From Terriglobia bacterium (GTDB lineage Bacteria > Acidobacteriota > Terriglobia > Acidiferrales > UBA7541): 64,000 nt of DNA. Below are positions 7,169 to 14,891 of the stretch, piece by piece (positions within the stretch are counted from its first letter, which is position 1; each line of letters starts with the position of its first letter). Below the pieces are notes generated by a model. The model was given only the letters and a program-made list of their open reading frames with translations. It was not told where the DNA came from and made no database searches. A program made the translations under genes and the position numbers. The stretch is from NCBI GenBank assembly GCA_023512135.1, contig JAIMAG010000001.1:62001-126000 (forward strand), written 5' to 3'.

Positions 7169-7405
7169 ATGCCGGAGAAAAAAATAGTCGTCTACAGCCA
7201 GCCCGGTTGAATCTTCTGCAGCCGGGTGAAAGAGTTTCTTTCCCAGCAGCAGATCGCATTCGAGGAGCGCAACGTGGCGAAGGACCCGGCGGCGCTCGAC
7301 GAGCTCGAAAAGCTCGGCTACGCGACCACGCCGGTTACGGTGATCGACGGCGAGGTCGTGGTCGGCTTCGACCAGCCGAAACTGAAAAAACTGCTCGGCC
7401 TGTAA
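7169..7405 (+). CDS. Selenocysteine-containing glutaredoxin-like protein (in-frame UGA at 7208-7210)
   Basis: Read through one TGA, the 78-residue product is a complete glutaredoxin-family protein. It begins MPEKKIVVYSQPG, then U14-I-F-C17 in place of the usual C-x-x-C, then RVKEFLSQQQIAFEERNV, the cis-proline loop TTPVTVIDGE, and ends FDQPKLKKLLGL. Every expected secondary-structure element continues in frame on both sides of the TGA, and TGA stands exactly where the catalytic cysteine belongs. A SECIS-like hairpin follows at the correct distance. The ribosome site gcggaggaaaa precedes the ATG. Last gene of the metal operon; likely a thiol-redox partner for the metal carriers. A sequencing error (TGC to TGA) or pseudogene is the alternative. 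Confidence 0.82.
7211..7252 (+). promoter_or_regulatory. Candidate bacterial SECIS element
   Basis: Directly after the UGA an RNA hairpin can form. The upper stem is GAAAG (7228-7232) with CUUUC (7238-7242), and the apical loop is AGUUU (7233-7237). A bulged U lies at 7227, then GG (7225-7226) pairs with CC (7243-7244), and an outer CUGC (7216-7219) pairs with GCAG (7246-7249). The loop begins 22 nucleotides after the UGA and has G in its first two positions. Both features, and the bulged U, fit the described bacterial SECIS rules (loop 16-37 nt after UGA, G at the loop start). Confidence 0.7.
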
Positions 7406-7434
7406 AGTTCGGTGGCGGTCGTGTGGCGCAGTCC

Positions 7435-8085
7435 TCAGCCGGTGGATGAAATGCTGCGCAGACGGCGGAGGAGTTCCTGCAGGTTCTCGCTTTGCTGAAA
7501 CAAGCGGATCGCAGCGATGCCGGCTGCGCCGGCACGCAGGCACGCGGCAGCATTTTCGGCCGTGATGCCGCCGATGGCAAGAACCGGCACGCGCACGCGC
7601 GCACAGACTTCGGCGAGTTTCTCCAGGCCCTGCGGTGGGCCATAGGCGGCTTTGGAGGGTGTGGCAAACACCGGTCCAAAAATTATGTAGTCGGCGCCCG
7701 CGCAGGCAGCGGCTTCCGCTTCCGCCAGCGCATGGCACGACGCACCCACCAGAAAACCCTCCGGCAGGCGGCTGCGCTTTTCGGCCACGGCGGCGACGGG
7801 AACGGACTGGCCCCCCAGATGCACACCGGCAGCGCCGGCGGCCAGGGCCACGTCGAGCCGGTCGTTGACCAGAATCTTCGCCGACGTGCGCTGCGCTGCG
7901 CGCATCGCTTCGGCTGCAAGCTGTGCGAGCTGCCGCGCGGTCAGGTCTTTCTCGCGCAATTGAATCCAGTCTACGCCGGCAGCGATGGTGCTGCCGATGC
8001 GCTCGGCGAGCGCGGCGAGTTGCGCCGCGGTGTCTCGCTGCGGCGCCAGCGCACGCCGGTCGGTCACATAGCAGAGGATCGGCAC
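7435..8085 (-). CDS. thiE: Thiamine-phosphate synthase ThiE
   Basis: ThiE joins HMP-pyrophosphate and thiazole phosphate to give thiamine monophosphate. The 216-residue TIM barrel has the family motifs: YVTDR near the N-terminus, DWIQLREKDL, ILVNDRLDVALAAGAAGVHLGG, YIIFGPVFATPSK and VLAIGGITAENAA. The terminal AAGIAAIRLF matches the phosphate-binding end. It is convergent with the selenoglutaredoxin gene (29 bases apart) and stands away from other thiamine genes. A TenI-type paralogue is possible, but the QLREKD and ATPSK motifs favour ThiE. Confidence 0.88.
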   Translation of the reverse strand: MPILCYVTDRRALAPQRDTAAQLAALAERIGSTIAAGVDWIQLREKDLTARQLAQLAAEAMRAAQRTSAKILVNDRLDVALAAGAAGVHLGGQSVPVAAVAEKRSRLPEGFLVGASCHALAEAEAAACAGADYIIFGPVFATPSKAAYGPPQGLEKLAEVCARVRVPVLAIGGITAENAAACLRAGAAGIAAIRLFQQSENLQELLRRLRSISSTG

Positions 8086-8124
8086 ACCGAGCTCCCAATT
8101 CGATGACGGCAGCCGCGGGGCTGC

Positions 8125-8388
8125 TCAGCTCGCGGCCGGCGCGGAGTTTTCTCCGGAGGGCGCGTCCAGGCGGCGGCGCAGTGCCGAGATAGCGATCAGC
8201 ACGTCCAGCACGCCGAGCCCGCTGACCGCACCGCGGAGATAGGGATTCAGCACGTAGGGCCGCAGTGCGGGGTAGCGTTCGAGCAGAGGATTGCGTTCCC
8301 AGAACCGGCCCGACCAGGGTACGAAGACCAGCACCACACCCAGCACGTAACAGAGCAGAATCAGCAGGATGCGGAACAGGCGGCCCAT
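8125..8388 (-). CDS. Small membrane protein of unknown function
   Basis: An 87-residue protein starting MGRLFRILLILLCYVLGVVLVFVPWSG, a single strong N-terminal membrane segment. A PALRPYVLNPYLRGAVSGLGVLDVLIAISAL region follows, suggesting a second amphipathic or membrane helix. It begins 7 bases after the TPR-protein stop (8396) on the same strand and is probably its operon partner. Longer upstream starts would overlap the TPR gene. No family is recognised with confidence. Confidence 0.7.
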   Translation of the reverse strand: MGRLFRILLILLCYVLGVVLVFVPWSGRFWERNPLLERYPALRPYVLNPYLRGAVSGLGVLDVLIAISALRRRLDAPSGENSAPAAS

Positions 8389-8395
8389 GGATGCT

Positions 8396-10915
8396 TCAGC
8401 GCCGTTTTTCGAGTGCAGCAATGCGTTCGGCGACGTCGCGGTAGTCGATGTTCATCGCGTAGACCTGCAGGAAGCAGTCCAGCGCCCCGCGGGCATCGCC
8501 GGCCTGCTCCAGCGCCACGCCGAGGTCGTAGCGCAGGGCAATTTCTGTTTCCTGGTCGAGCCCCGCGGTGTGCAACGCACGTTCATACCACAGGGCGGCC
8601 GCTCTGGGTTGATTTTTCTCCATGAAGCAGAGCGCGAGCAGAATGCAGCACTGCATGGCGTAGCGGAAAGGCCGGCCCGACTGCACGGCCTTGGCCACAC
8701 GCTGGAACTCGCCGATGGCTTCTTCGAGCAGACCCATCTCGCGGTAGGCGATGCCCAGATTGTAGTGGGTTTCGAGGTCTTCCTCTTCTTCCCCCAGGCC
8801 ACCGAGTTCGGCGCGGAATTCTTCGAACACTTCGGCGAGCTGCTGGCTCGGTTCCTTTGGAGTGGCCGCAGCGGGGGCGGCCGGCCCGGGTTCGAGGGAA
8901 GCGGCCGGTGCGCGGGCTTCGACCGCGGGGGGTGCTTCCGGCTCCGGTTCACCCAGTTCGGCGGCCAGTTCCGCCAAAAACGTTGCCGGGGTCATCGGCG
9001 GCGGGAGCGTGGAAGGCTCCAGCGCGTATTCCACCCCGTCCTCTTCAGCCGGTGCAGGCACCATCGCGACCGCCGGTGCCTGCACCGCGGGCGATTCGTC
9101 TGGCTCGCCGACTTCTACAGGGAATGCTTCGGTGACGGGCTCCAGTGGAGAAGGCTCCGCGGCGTGTGGCTCGACGGTCTCCACGGGAGCTGCCGGGACG
9201 ACCTCGTCCTCCACAACCAGCGCGGAGTCGGCAGCCGCCTCGGCCAGCGTGGACCACTCTTCGGAGAGGTCCAACTCGTACACGGCTGCTTCGACCGCAG
9301 GTGGAGACGGCTCCGGGGCCGGCGGAGGAACAGTCACAGGTTCTTCGGCTACGGTCAGCTCTTCGGCGGTGATGCCGGCGGCGCGCTGGAAGCGACGGCG
9401 CAGGTCAGCGAAACGCTCGGCACGGGCCTCGTCAGCGCGTTCCCGATAGAGGAGCTCCAACTGATGCGCCAGCTCTGCGGTGCGGCGGTCGTTGCCGGTA
9501 CCGAGGGAAAGATCCAGCAGCTTTTCCAGCGCGCCGGTGTGGTTGGGAACGCGCGCGAGCACCGCTTCGAGCAACTCGACGGCCTTGGGGACCTGTCCGT
9601 AGCTGGCGAACAGATCGGCGTCCACCAGCGCCTGGTTGACGAAGCGCTGGGTATCGGCATCCATCCATTCTTCGGGCACGGGGAGAACAGGGGGAGCCGG
9701 TGGCTCGGGCCCGGGCGGTTCTGCCGGCGCTGTTTCGTCCACTGGCGCCAGCCCGAGTTGCCTGCCGAGCTGGTTCAGCCGCTGCCGGACGCGCTCATCG
9801 TCGCCGGTGCGCTCCAGCAGCTCCTGGAAGACCATCCGTGCGCGCTCACGTTCACCCACCGCCGCCAGGGCTTCCCCGAGCCGGAACAGGGCGTCGGGCA
9901 GGCGAAACGTATCGCCGGTGCGCCGGTAGATCTCCACCAGCCGGTCGAGCGGCTCGACCCGTCCGGGGAGGCGTTCGGCGACGGCGTCGAGCGCCCGTGC
10001 CAGCTTTTCGTATTCGCCCGCCACACCCATCGCGTCGCGGATTTCCTCCAGCAGCTCCCAGGCGGCTTCGGCGGCGCCGCCTTCCAGCAGCGCTTCCGCC
10101 ACTTCAAAAACCAGCGGGAATTGCTCGCGCTGCTCGGCAAATGCCCGGCGAGCGCACTCGGCTGCCCGGGCCGTGTTGCCCAGCTTCAGGTGCAGGGCGA
10201 CGAGCTCTCCCAACAGCTCGGGGCCGGGGGCCGGCAACGCTTCGAGCTGCGCGACGGCCTGCTCTGTGCGTCCGGCGGCGGCGGCAATCCGGGCGCGGAG
10301 CACGAGCGCGGGGCGGTGGTTCGGCTCCAGTTCCAGAGCGCGCCGCACCAGGTTCTCCGCTTCGTCGTGCTCGTGCTGCTGCAGCAAGCGTTCGGCCACG
10401 CGCAGGCAGGTGGCCACGGCTTCCGATTTCTGTCCGAGACTGTGGTAGAGGCCGACCAGGCGCATCTGCACGCGGACGTTGTCCGGCTCCAGCTCGGCCA
10501 GCCGACGCAGCACGGCCGCGGCGGCGTCTGCGCGCCCGGAACGAACATGCATTTCGGCCAACTGCAGAAACAGCGGCCGCGCTTCGCTCAGCACGCCCTG
10601 CAGAGTGTAGAGCTCCCCCAACCGCTCGAGCGGCTTTGGATCGTTCGGTGTGAGTTTGGCGATTTTTTTGTAGATGGCGATGGCCTTGCTCGTGAAGCCT
10701 TCCCGGTGGAACAGTTCGCCGAGTTGCTGAAAGACTTCCACGGCATGCGCGGTATCGCCGATGCGCACATAGAGGTCGCCCAGGGTCATCAGGGTGACCT
10801 GATCGTGCGGTTCATAGCGCAGAATCTCCTGGTACTGACCGATGGCCTGAGCCACCTTGCCCTGATTCAGGAACCTCTGCGCGGCATCGAGCAGCTTGGC
10901 TTTGTTGAACGGCAT
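8396..10915 (-). CDS. Large tetratricopeptide-repeat protein
   Basis: An 839-residue protein. Residues 1-400 are a series of TPR units (KVAQAIGQYQEILRYEPHDQVTLMTLGDLYVRIGD, FTSKAIAIYKKIAKLTPNDPKPLERLGELY and more). A proline/glutamate/alanine-rich low-complexity linker covers about residues 400-690. A final TPR block lies near the C-terminus (EDLETHYNLGIAYREMGLLEEAIGEFQRVAK). There is no signal peptide, so it is probably a cytoplasmic scaffold. The ATG at 10915 (MPFNKAKLLDAAQRFLNQGK) begins the first repeat; the longer frame adds an unlikely leader. A promoter lies about 120 bases upstream. The arrangement of acidic linker and C-terminal TPR is common in acidobacterial proteins of unknown role. 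Confidence 0.85.
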   Translation of the reverse strand: MPFNKAKLLDAAQRFLNQGKVAQAIGQYQEILRYEPHDQVTLMTLGDLYVRIGDTAHAVEVFQQLGELFHREGFTSKAIAIYKKIAKLTPNDPKPLERLGELYTLQGVLSEARPLFLQLAEMHVRSGRADAAAAVLRRLAELEPDNVRVQMRLVGLYHSLGQKSEAVATCLRVAERLLQQHEHDEAENLVRRALELEPNHRPALVLRARIAAAAGRTEQAVAQLEALPAPGPELLGELVALHLKLGNTARAAECARRAFAEQREQFPLVFEVAEALLEGGAAEAAWELLEEIRDAMGVAGEYEKLARALDAVAERLPGRVEPLDRLVEIYRRTGDTFRLPDALFRLGEALAAVGERERARMVFQELLERTGDDERVRQRLNQLGRQLGLAPVDETAPAEPPGPEPPAPPVLPVPEEWMDADTQRFVNQALVDADLFASYGQVPKAVELLEAVLARVPNHTGALEKLLDLSLGTGNDRRTAELAHQLELLYRERADEARAERFADLRRRFQRAAGITAEELTVAEEPVTVPPPAPEPSPPAVEAAVYELDLSEEWSTLAEAAADSALVVEDEVVPAAPVETVEPHAAEPSPLEPVTEAFPVEVGEPDESPAVQAPAVAMVPAPAEEDGVEYALEPSTLPPPMTPATFLAELAAELGEPEPEAPPAVEARAPAASLEPGPAAPAAATPKEPSQQLAEVFEEFRAELGGLGEEEEDLETHYNLGIAYREMGLLEEAIGEFQRVAKAVQSGRPFRYAMQCCILLALCFMEKNQPRAAALWYERALHTAGLDQETEIALRYDLGVALEQAGDARGALDCFLQVYAMNIDYRDVAERIAALEKRR

Positions 10916-11228
10916 TCCGTGCTGCTCCCCCGGCCCGCGGCGTTCGCTCGGCGAGCACCGCTCTGCCTGCCGCAGGCGAGAACGCACCCCTCCATCCACC
11001 GCGTTCCGCGCGGCGCAAACCGAATCATGCCCACGCTAGCACACGCCGGAAAACAGGGTCAACGAACCGCCGCGGCACCGTTGCGTGAAGGGAACTCAGT
11101 GACGCCGCTCGGGCGCAGACTTCCGCCTGCCCCCCATCGCACCGGCGAGCACACCGGATTTCTCCGCACACGCAGCAGACAGGTCCCTGCCCCGCAGGGG
11201 AAAAGCTGCTCTGCAGGACCAGCCTGCA
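10916..11228. other. Intergenic region upstream of the TPR gene
   Basis: About 310 bases. It contains the candidate TPR promoter (11033-11062) and GC-rich, imperfectly repeated sequence, but no gene was found on either strand. The part from about 11100 to 11228 lies just downstream of rnhB and may hold its terminator, though no hairpin with a clear U-run was found. Confidence 0.4.
11033..11062 (-). promoter_or_regulatory. Candidate promoter of the TPR gene
   Basis: On the minus strand TTGACC (11062-11057) and TAGCGT (11038-11033) are separated by 18 bases. The same TAGCGT -10 form occurs in the candidate promoter at 38262-38290, which suggests a shared housekeeping type. The distance to the TPR start is about 115 bases. 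Confidence 0.45.
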
Positions 11229-11969
11229 TCAGCCCGGCTCGTTTTCCTGAACAGGAAGCGGCAGCGGCGGCTGGCAAGCAGACGCCGACCAGCACTGTGC
11301 CGAGCGCACCGGAGCAAACGAGAAGCGATGCAGTGGCGTGGGGCCGTAGCGTTGCAGTGCAGCCAGGTGATCGGGGGTGGCGTATCCTTTGTTGCGCGCC
11401 AGACCGTACTGTGGGTAGCGCGCGTCCCATTCGACCATCAGAGCGTCGCGGGTGACTTTGGCCAGAATCGAAGCCGCAGCGATGGACACCGACCGGGCAT
11501 CGCCGTGAATCAGCGACCGCTGCTCGATGGGCAGCTCGAGCGTCACCGCGTCCACCAACAGATAATCCGGCGGCACGGCCAGGCTGCGGACCGCTTCGGC
11601 CATGGCCTGGCGGCTGGCCTGGTAGATGTTCCAGGCGTCGATGCGGTCGGCTTCGACCACCGCCACCGCCCACGCCAGCGCGCGCTGCTTGATGCGAACG
11701 GCCAGCACTTCCCGGCGGGCAACGGGCAGGCGTTTGGAATCGTCCAGACCCACAATGCGGCGGCGCGGATCCAGAATGACCGCGGCGGCCACCACGGGAC
11801 CGAACAGCGCACCGCGGCCGGCTTCGTCCACACCGGCAATGCGCAGCCACCCCTGCCGGCGCGCTTCGCGTTCATAGCGCGCACTGCACAGCCGCCGGCG
11901 CCCGCAGCGGTCTGGCAGCCCTTCATCCTGCGGGGAATGAACGGGACTCACCGCCGCGGATTCTAGCAC
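11229..11969 (-). CDS. rnhB: Ribonuclease HII
   Basis: RNase HII removes ribonucleotides from DNA. The catalytic opening AGVDEAGRGALFGPVVAAAVIL carries the first acidic residues, LDDSKRLPVARRE follows, and VDAVTLEL and SIAAASILAKVTRDALM complete the D-E-D-D set. The C-terminus (YATPDHLAALQRYGPTPLHRFSFAPV) matches the family. The N-terminal about 40 residues (GTG start at 11969) are not conserved-looking, so translation may begin further in. No partner genes are evident. Confidence 0.9.
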   Translation of the reverse strand: MLESAAVSPVHSPQDEGLPDRCGRRRLCSARYEREARRQGWLRIAGVDEAGRGALFGPVVAAAVILDPRRRIVGLDDSKRLPVARREVLAVRIKQRALAWAVAVVEADRIDAWNIYQASRQAMAEAVRSLAVPPDYLLVDAVTLELPIEQRSLIHGDARSVSIAAASILAKVTRDALMVEWDARYPQYGLARNKGYATPDHLAALQRYGPTPLHRFSFAPVRSAQCWSASACQPPLPLPVQENEPG

Positions 11970-12064
11970 AGGCGCAAAGCAGCAGAAGCCGGCGCGTAGC
12001 CGAACGGCACGGAGTCCGGGGAATACACCCGGCGGAGGACCGGGCGGAACAGGAAACAGGAAAG

Positions 12065-12490
12065 CTAGGAGTTGGCTTCGCCGGCTGGTGCTGCTGGGGC
12101 GAGCGCTTCGGGCTCGGGCGGCGTGCCAGGGGCTTCGACGCGGCCGGCGCGCTTCAGCCGCGCGGCCTTGCCCTTGCGCTGGCGCAGGTAGTGGAGCTTG
12201 GCCCGGCGTACGTGGCCGCGCTGGAGAATTTCGATGCCAGCAATCACCGGTGAGTGCAGGGGAAAAATGCGTTCGATCCCGACGCCAAAGCTGACGCGCC
12301 GCACGGTGAAGGTTTCCGAAGCCAGGCGTCCGCTGCGGCGAATCACCACACCTTCGAACGGCTGGATGCGTTCCTTTTCGCCTTCACCTTCCTTCAAGCG
12401 CACGTGCACGCGCACGGTATCGCCGGGACGAATTTCCGGCAGGTCTTTGCGCAACTGTTCCTGCTGCACTTTTTCGACCAAGCGGTTCAT
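12065..12490 (-). CDS. rplS: 50S ribosomal protein L19
   Basis: A 141-residue L19: [20 protein letters not shown]-type opening, [14 protein letters not shown], and the characteristic [37 protein letters not shown]. About 25 residues of Ala/Pro/Glu-rich C-terminal tail extend it beyond the usual 115. In most bacteria rplS directly follows trmD; here three extra genes separate them (see the 12636-14857 entries). The 145-base gap to the monooxygenase gene upstream could hold a separate promoter. Confidence 0.97.
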   Translation of the reverse strand: MNRLVEKVQQEQLRKDLPEIRPGDTVRVHVRLKEGEGEKERIQPFEGVVIRRSGRLASETFTVRRVSFGVGIERIFPLHSPVIAGIEILQRGHVRRAKLHYLRQRKGKAARLKRAGRVEAPGTPPEPEALAPAAPAGEANS

Positions 12491-12635
12491 GGCTGCGTAC
12501 CCTTCTGCTTCGGCTGTTCAGGCGGCTTCCGGCCGCGGCGTTCCCCGGCCGGAATGGCGGGGCCTCTGGGCAGGCCAGCGCTACCGAAACAAACCCGAAT
12601 TATAGCGAAAACGCAGCCTTTTGCCTAGCCCGTGC

Positions 12636-13694
12636 TCAGCGGGCCGCAGCGGCTGAGGCACGGCGCACGGGCTGCAGCACCTGCTCGGCGAAGCGTTCCA
12701 TCTCCTCGAATTGCGGGCTGAACTGCAGCAGGAGCAGATCCACGCCAGCCGCCTCCAGCTCAGCGATGCGTGCGGCCACCTGCTCAGCAGTGCCCACCAG
12801 TCCGGTGCGCAGGCCGCGGTTGGAGACCGAGTAGTCTTCCAGCGAGACGCGTTGCTCGAGTTTCGTATTCGCCAGCCATTCCTGATAGTTCGCATAGCCG
12901 GCGGCGGACTGACGCACGTCGGTGATGCGGTCGAGCTCTTGGCGGGCTTCCGCTTCGGTGGAGCGCAGGATGACGAAGCCGGCCACGCCGAACTGCAGCG
13001 GCGCGAGCCCCCAGCGTTCGCGTCGGCGACGCATATCGTCGATTTTCACGCGGAGCCGCTCGGGGGGATCGCCGTGCATCAGGTAGGCGTCGCATTTCTG
13101 CGCAATCAACTGCTTGGCCGCTTCCGACTCTCCACCGGCGTAGAGCACCGGGCGGGGCCGACCGGGCCGGGGCAGCGGCTTCGGCTCCAGCACCGTGTTC
13201 TGCACGGCGTAGTAGCGGCCGGAATAGCTGAATACGGGCCGGGACCACACGCCGGTGACAATGTCCAGCCATTCCGAGGTGCGGGCATACCGGTCGTCGT
13301 GCTGGTCGAAGGGCGCACCGTATTGCCGTGCTTCTTCCGCCCACCAGGCCGAGACGACATTCAACGACAGGCGTCCGCCGCTGATGTGGTCGAGATTCGC
13401 GGCCTGCTTGGCGAGCAGCGCGGGCGGATGAAACGTCGGCCGCACGGCCACCATCAGCTCCAGGCGTGTGGTGACGGCAGCCAGTGCCGCCGCCGTTGTC
13501 CAGGCTTCAAGCGAAGGGGCATGGATGCCCTTGATGTCATTCAGATTCAGTTCGGCAATCAGGGTGAGATCGAAGCCCAGCTCTTCACTGCGCTGCGCCA
13601 GCCGTCGGACGTAGGCCCAACTGGCCTCCATCGCTTCGTCTTCGACGTTGCGCAGCCATCCGCCAAACACCGGCAGCCAGTACCCGAATCGCAT
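12636..13694 (-). CDS. Luciferase-like FMNH2-dependent monooxygenase (SsuD/SfnG group)
   Basis: A 352-residue LLM-class flavin monooxygenase. Diagnostic stretches are GFDLTLIAELNLNDIKG, VRPTFHPPALLAKQAANLDHISGGRLSLNVVSAWW, DQHDDRYART and RTGLVGTAEQVAARIAELEAAGVDLLLLQF. These match the alkanesulfonate/dimethyl-sulfone monooxygenases, which release sulfite for sulfur scavenging with reduced flavin from a partner reductase; no reductase gene is seen here. Its ATG overlaps the stop of the ATP-grasp gene by one base, so the two are translationally coupled. The substrate is unproven: a sulfonate/sulfone, or a peptide if the cassette makes a modified peptide. Confidence 0.85.
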   Translation of the reverse strand: MRFGYWLPVFGGWLRNVEDEAMEASWAYVRRLAQRSEELGFDLTLIAELNLNDIKGIHAPSLEAWTTAAALAAVTTRLELMVAVRPTFHPPALLAKQAANLDHISGGRLSLNVVSAWWAEEARQYGAPFDQHDDRYARTSEWLDIVTGVWSRPVFSYSGRYYAVQNTVLEPKPLPRPGRPRPVLYAGGESEAAKQLIAQKCDAYLMHGDPPERLRVKIDDMRRRRERWGLAPLQFGVAGFVILRSTEAEARQELDRITDVRQSAAGYANYQEWLANTKLEQRVSLEDYSVSNRGLRTGLVGTAEQVAARIAELEAAGVDLLLLQFSPQFEEMERFAEQVLQPVRRASAAAAR

Positions 13695-14653
13695 CAGCGC
13701 GCCTCCTGTTCGAGGTAATCCACCAGCCGGGCGTGCGGGTCGAAGCCGACCACACGAACGGCGTCGGCAACGAAATTCGATAGGGCGTTGATGTCGTAGA
13801 ACAGCCGGCGGCCATCGCGGTCGTCCACCAGATACTCCACGCCGCCGACTTCGATCCCGGCAGCGTGCAGGATGCGCTCGACCGCAGCGATCGTCTCCGG
13901 AGGCGGGGTGCAGGCTTCGACTCGCAGGCCGGTGCGCGGGGCATCGGCAGGACAGGCCGCACGTTCGAGCGGGCGGCCGTCGACAGTCTGGCAGATATCG
14001 GCGGGGCAGAGGTTGTAGCCTTCTCCGGAGAGATGGATGCGGATGGCGTAGAGGAATTTTCCTCCCAGGACCTCGACGCGCACGATGCAGCCGTCGCGGG
14101 CCGGGATGTACTCCTGCACCAGCGCGGTGTGGTCGGGACCGAGCTGGAGCTGGCCGGAGGCCGCCGCCCGCTCGATTTGCTCCGGGTGGTCGAAGCGAAC
14201 AATGCCGACGCCGCTGCCGCCGATGTTGGGCTTCACGATCACCGGGAAGCGCAGCCCGCGTGCGGCTTCGGCGGCCTGCGCGGGATGGTGGATGACGCGC
14301 GCGGCCGGGTAGGGCAGCCGGAGCGACTCGAGCAGGGAGAGCTGTCGCGCCTTGGAGATTTCCACGGCGAAGGCACGTGCGCCGTTCACCACGCGCACTC
14401 CCTGGGCTTCCAGGTGCGCCAGAAAGTGCAGCGTGTAGAAAATGGCGTGGCCGTGGCCGCGCGTCCAGGCCGAGGGACTCATGCGGTTGAACAGCAACGC
14501 GTAGCTGCCGTTGCGGGCGGCGATGCTGTAGCGATGCTGCGCCGCGTTGAGCTTCTGGTACGGCGTGCCGCGACGGTCCAGCTCGGCAAACAGCGGGCGG
14601 AACCAGTCGGGATGCTCGTAGAAGATGGCAATCGGTTTTGGCAGGCTCGGCAT
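13694..14653 (-). CDS. ATP-grasp ligase (RimK-like), substrate unknown
   Basis: A 319-residue ATP-grasp protein: N-terminal pre-ATP-grasp domain (IAIFYEHPDWFRPLFAELDRRG), nucleotide-binding core with FPVIVKPNIGGSGVGIVRF (glycine-rich lid), VQEYIPARDGCIVRVEVLGGKFLYAI, and a C-terminal metal site in FYDINALSNF. Enzymes of this fold ligate carboxylates to amines or thiols through acyl-phosphates, including RimK, lysine-biosynthesis and graspetide ligases. It has a GGAGGA ribosome site, follows a terminator hairpin and the Cys-rich peptide gene, and is coupled by a one-base overlap to the flavin monooxygenase. No close functional relative is recognised. Confidence 0.85.
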   Translation of the reverse strand: MPSLPKPIAIFYEHPDWFRPLFAELDRRGTPYQKLNAAQHRYSIAARNGSYALLFNRMSPSAWTRGHGHAIFYTLHFLAHLEAQGVRVVNGARAFAVEISKARQLSLLESLRLPYPAARVIHHPAQAAEAARGLRFPVIVKPNIGGSGVGIVRFDHPEQIERAAASGQLQLGPDHTALVQEYIPARDGCIVRVEVLGGKFLYAIRIHLSGEGYNLCPADICQTVDGRPLERAACPADAPRTGLRVEACTPPPETIAAVERILHAAGIEVGGVEYLVDDRDGRRLFYDINALSNFVADAVRVVGFDPHARLVDYLEQEAR

Positions 14654-14663
14654 GACGTCCTCC

Positions 14664-14701
14664 GGAAAAAGAAAAAGGCCGCTCGCGAACCGAGCGGCCT
14701 T
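14664..14701 (-). terminator. Terminator hairpin between the Cys-rich peptide gene and the ATP-grasp gene
   Basis: Perfect stem of at least 9 bp (14677-14685 with 14691-14699, extendable to 11 bp), loop cgaac, followed on the minus strand by TTTTTCTTTTTCC. It lies 25 bases after the peptide stop and 11 bases before the ATP-grasp start, inside a transcript that is otherwise a continuous operon. It can therefore act as an attenuator or as a step-down for the genes downstream. Confidence 0.85.
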
Positions 14702-14725
14702 GGCAATTCTCGTCTGGATTACAGC

Positions 14726-14857
14726 TTAGGTGCCTTCCGCATCAGGCCTGCCCGGCTCGCGCACAAGCGGCATGCGCATGGCCATACAACACGGGCAGGT
14801 ACACATCGCCGCGCCCGTAGCGGAGAGCTGACGCAACGATGTGTTCTGAACTTTCAT
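14726..14857 (-). CDS. 43-residue Cys-rich peptide (leader peptide or RiPP precursor candidate)
   Basis: The frame reads MKVQNTSLRQLSATGAAM, then the cluster CTCPCC (residues 19-24), then MAMRMPLVREPGRPDAEGT. Four cysteine codons within six residues sit in the middle of a soluble peptide without a membrane segment. The start lies 34 bases after the trmD stop; the ribosome site is weak. Two roles fit: a cysteine-sensing leader peptide, where ribosome stalling at the Cys codons would prevent the terminator immediately downstream, or a precursor peptide modified by the adjacent ATP-grasp ligase and flavin monooxygenase. Homologues were not checked. Confidence 0.65.
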   Translation of the reverse strand: MKVQNTSLRQLSATGAAMCTCPCCMAMRMPLVREPGRPDAEGT

Positions 14858-14891
14858 CGCGGAAGAAGCATAGCGACGCCCGGCGCCGGCG

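Noticed and set aside
7020-7190. Second TGA-containing frame MAHSLN-TGA-PACGTAF
   Set aside because: After the TGA the frame becomes Trp/Arg-rich with non-typical third positions, and no family fits, unlike the glutaredoxin frame.
8369-11455. A plus-strand open frame of over 1,000 codons antisense to the TPR gene
   Set aside because: It mirrors the TPR gene on the opposite strand, which has clear TPR repeats and a sensible start; the plus frame has no domain signature. High GC content produces long antisense frames here.
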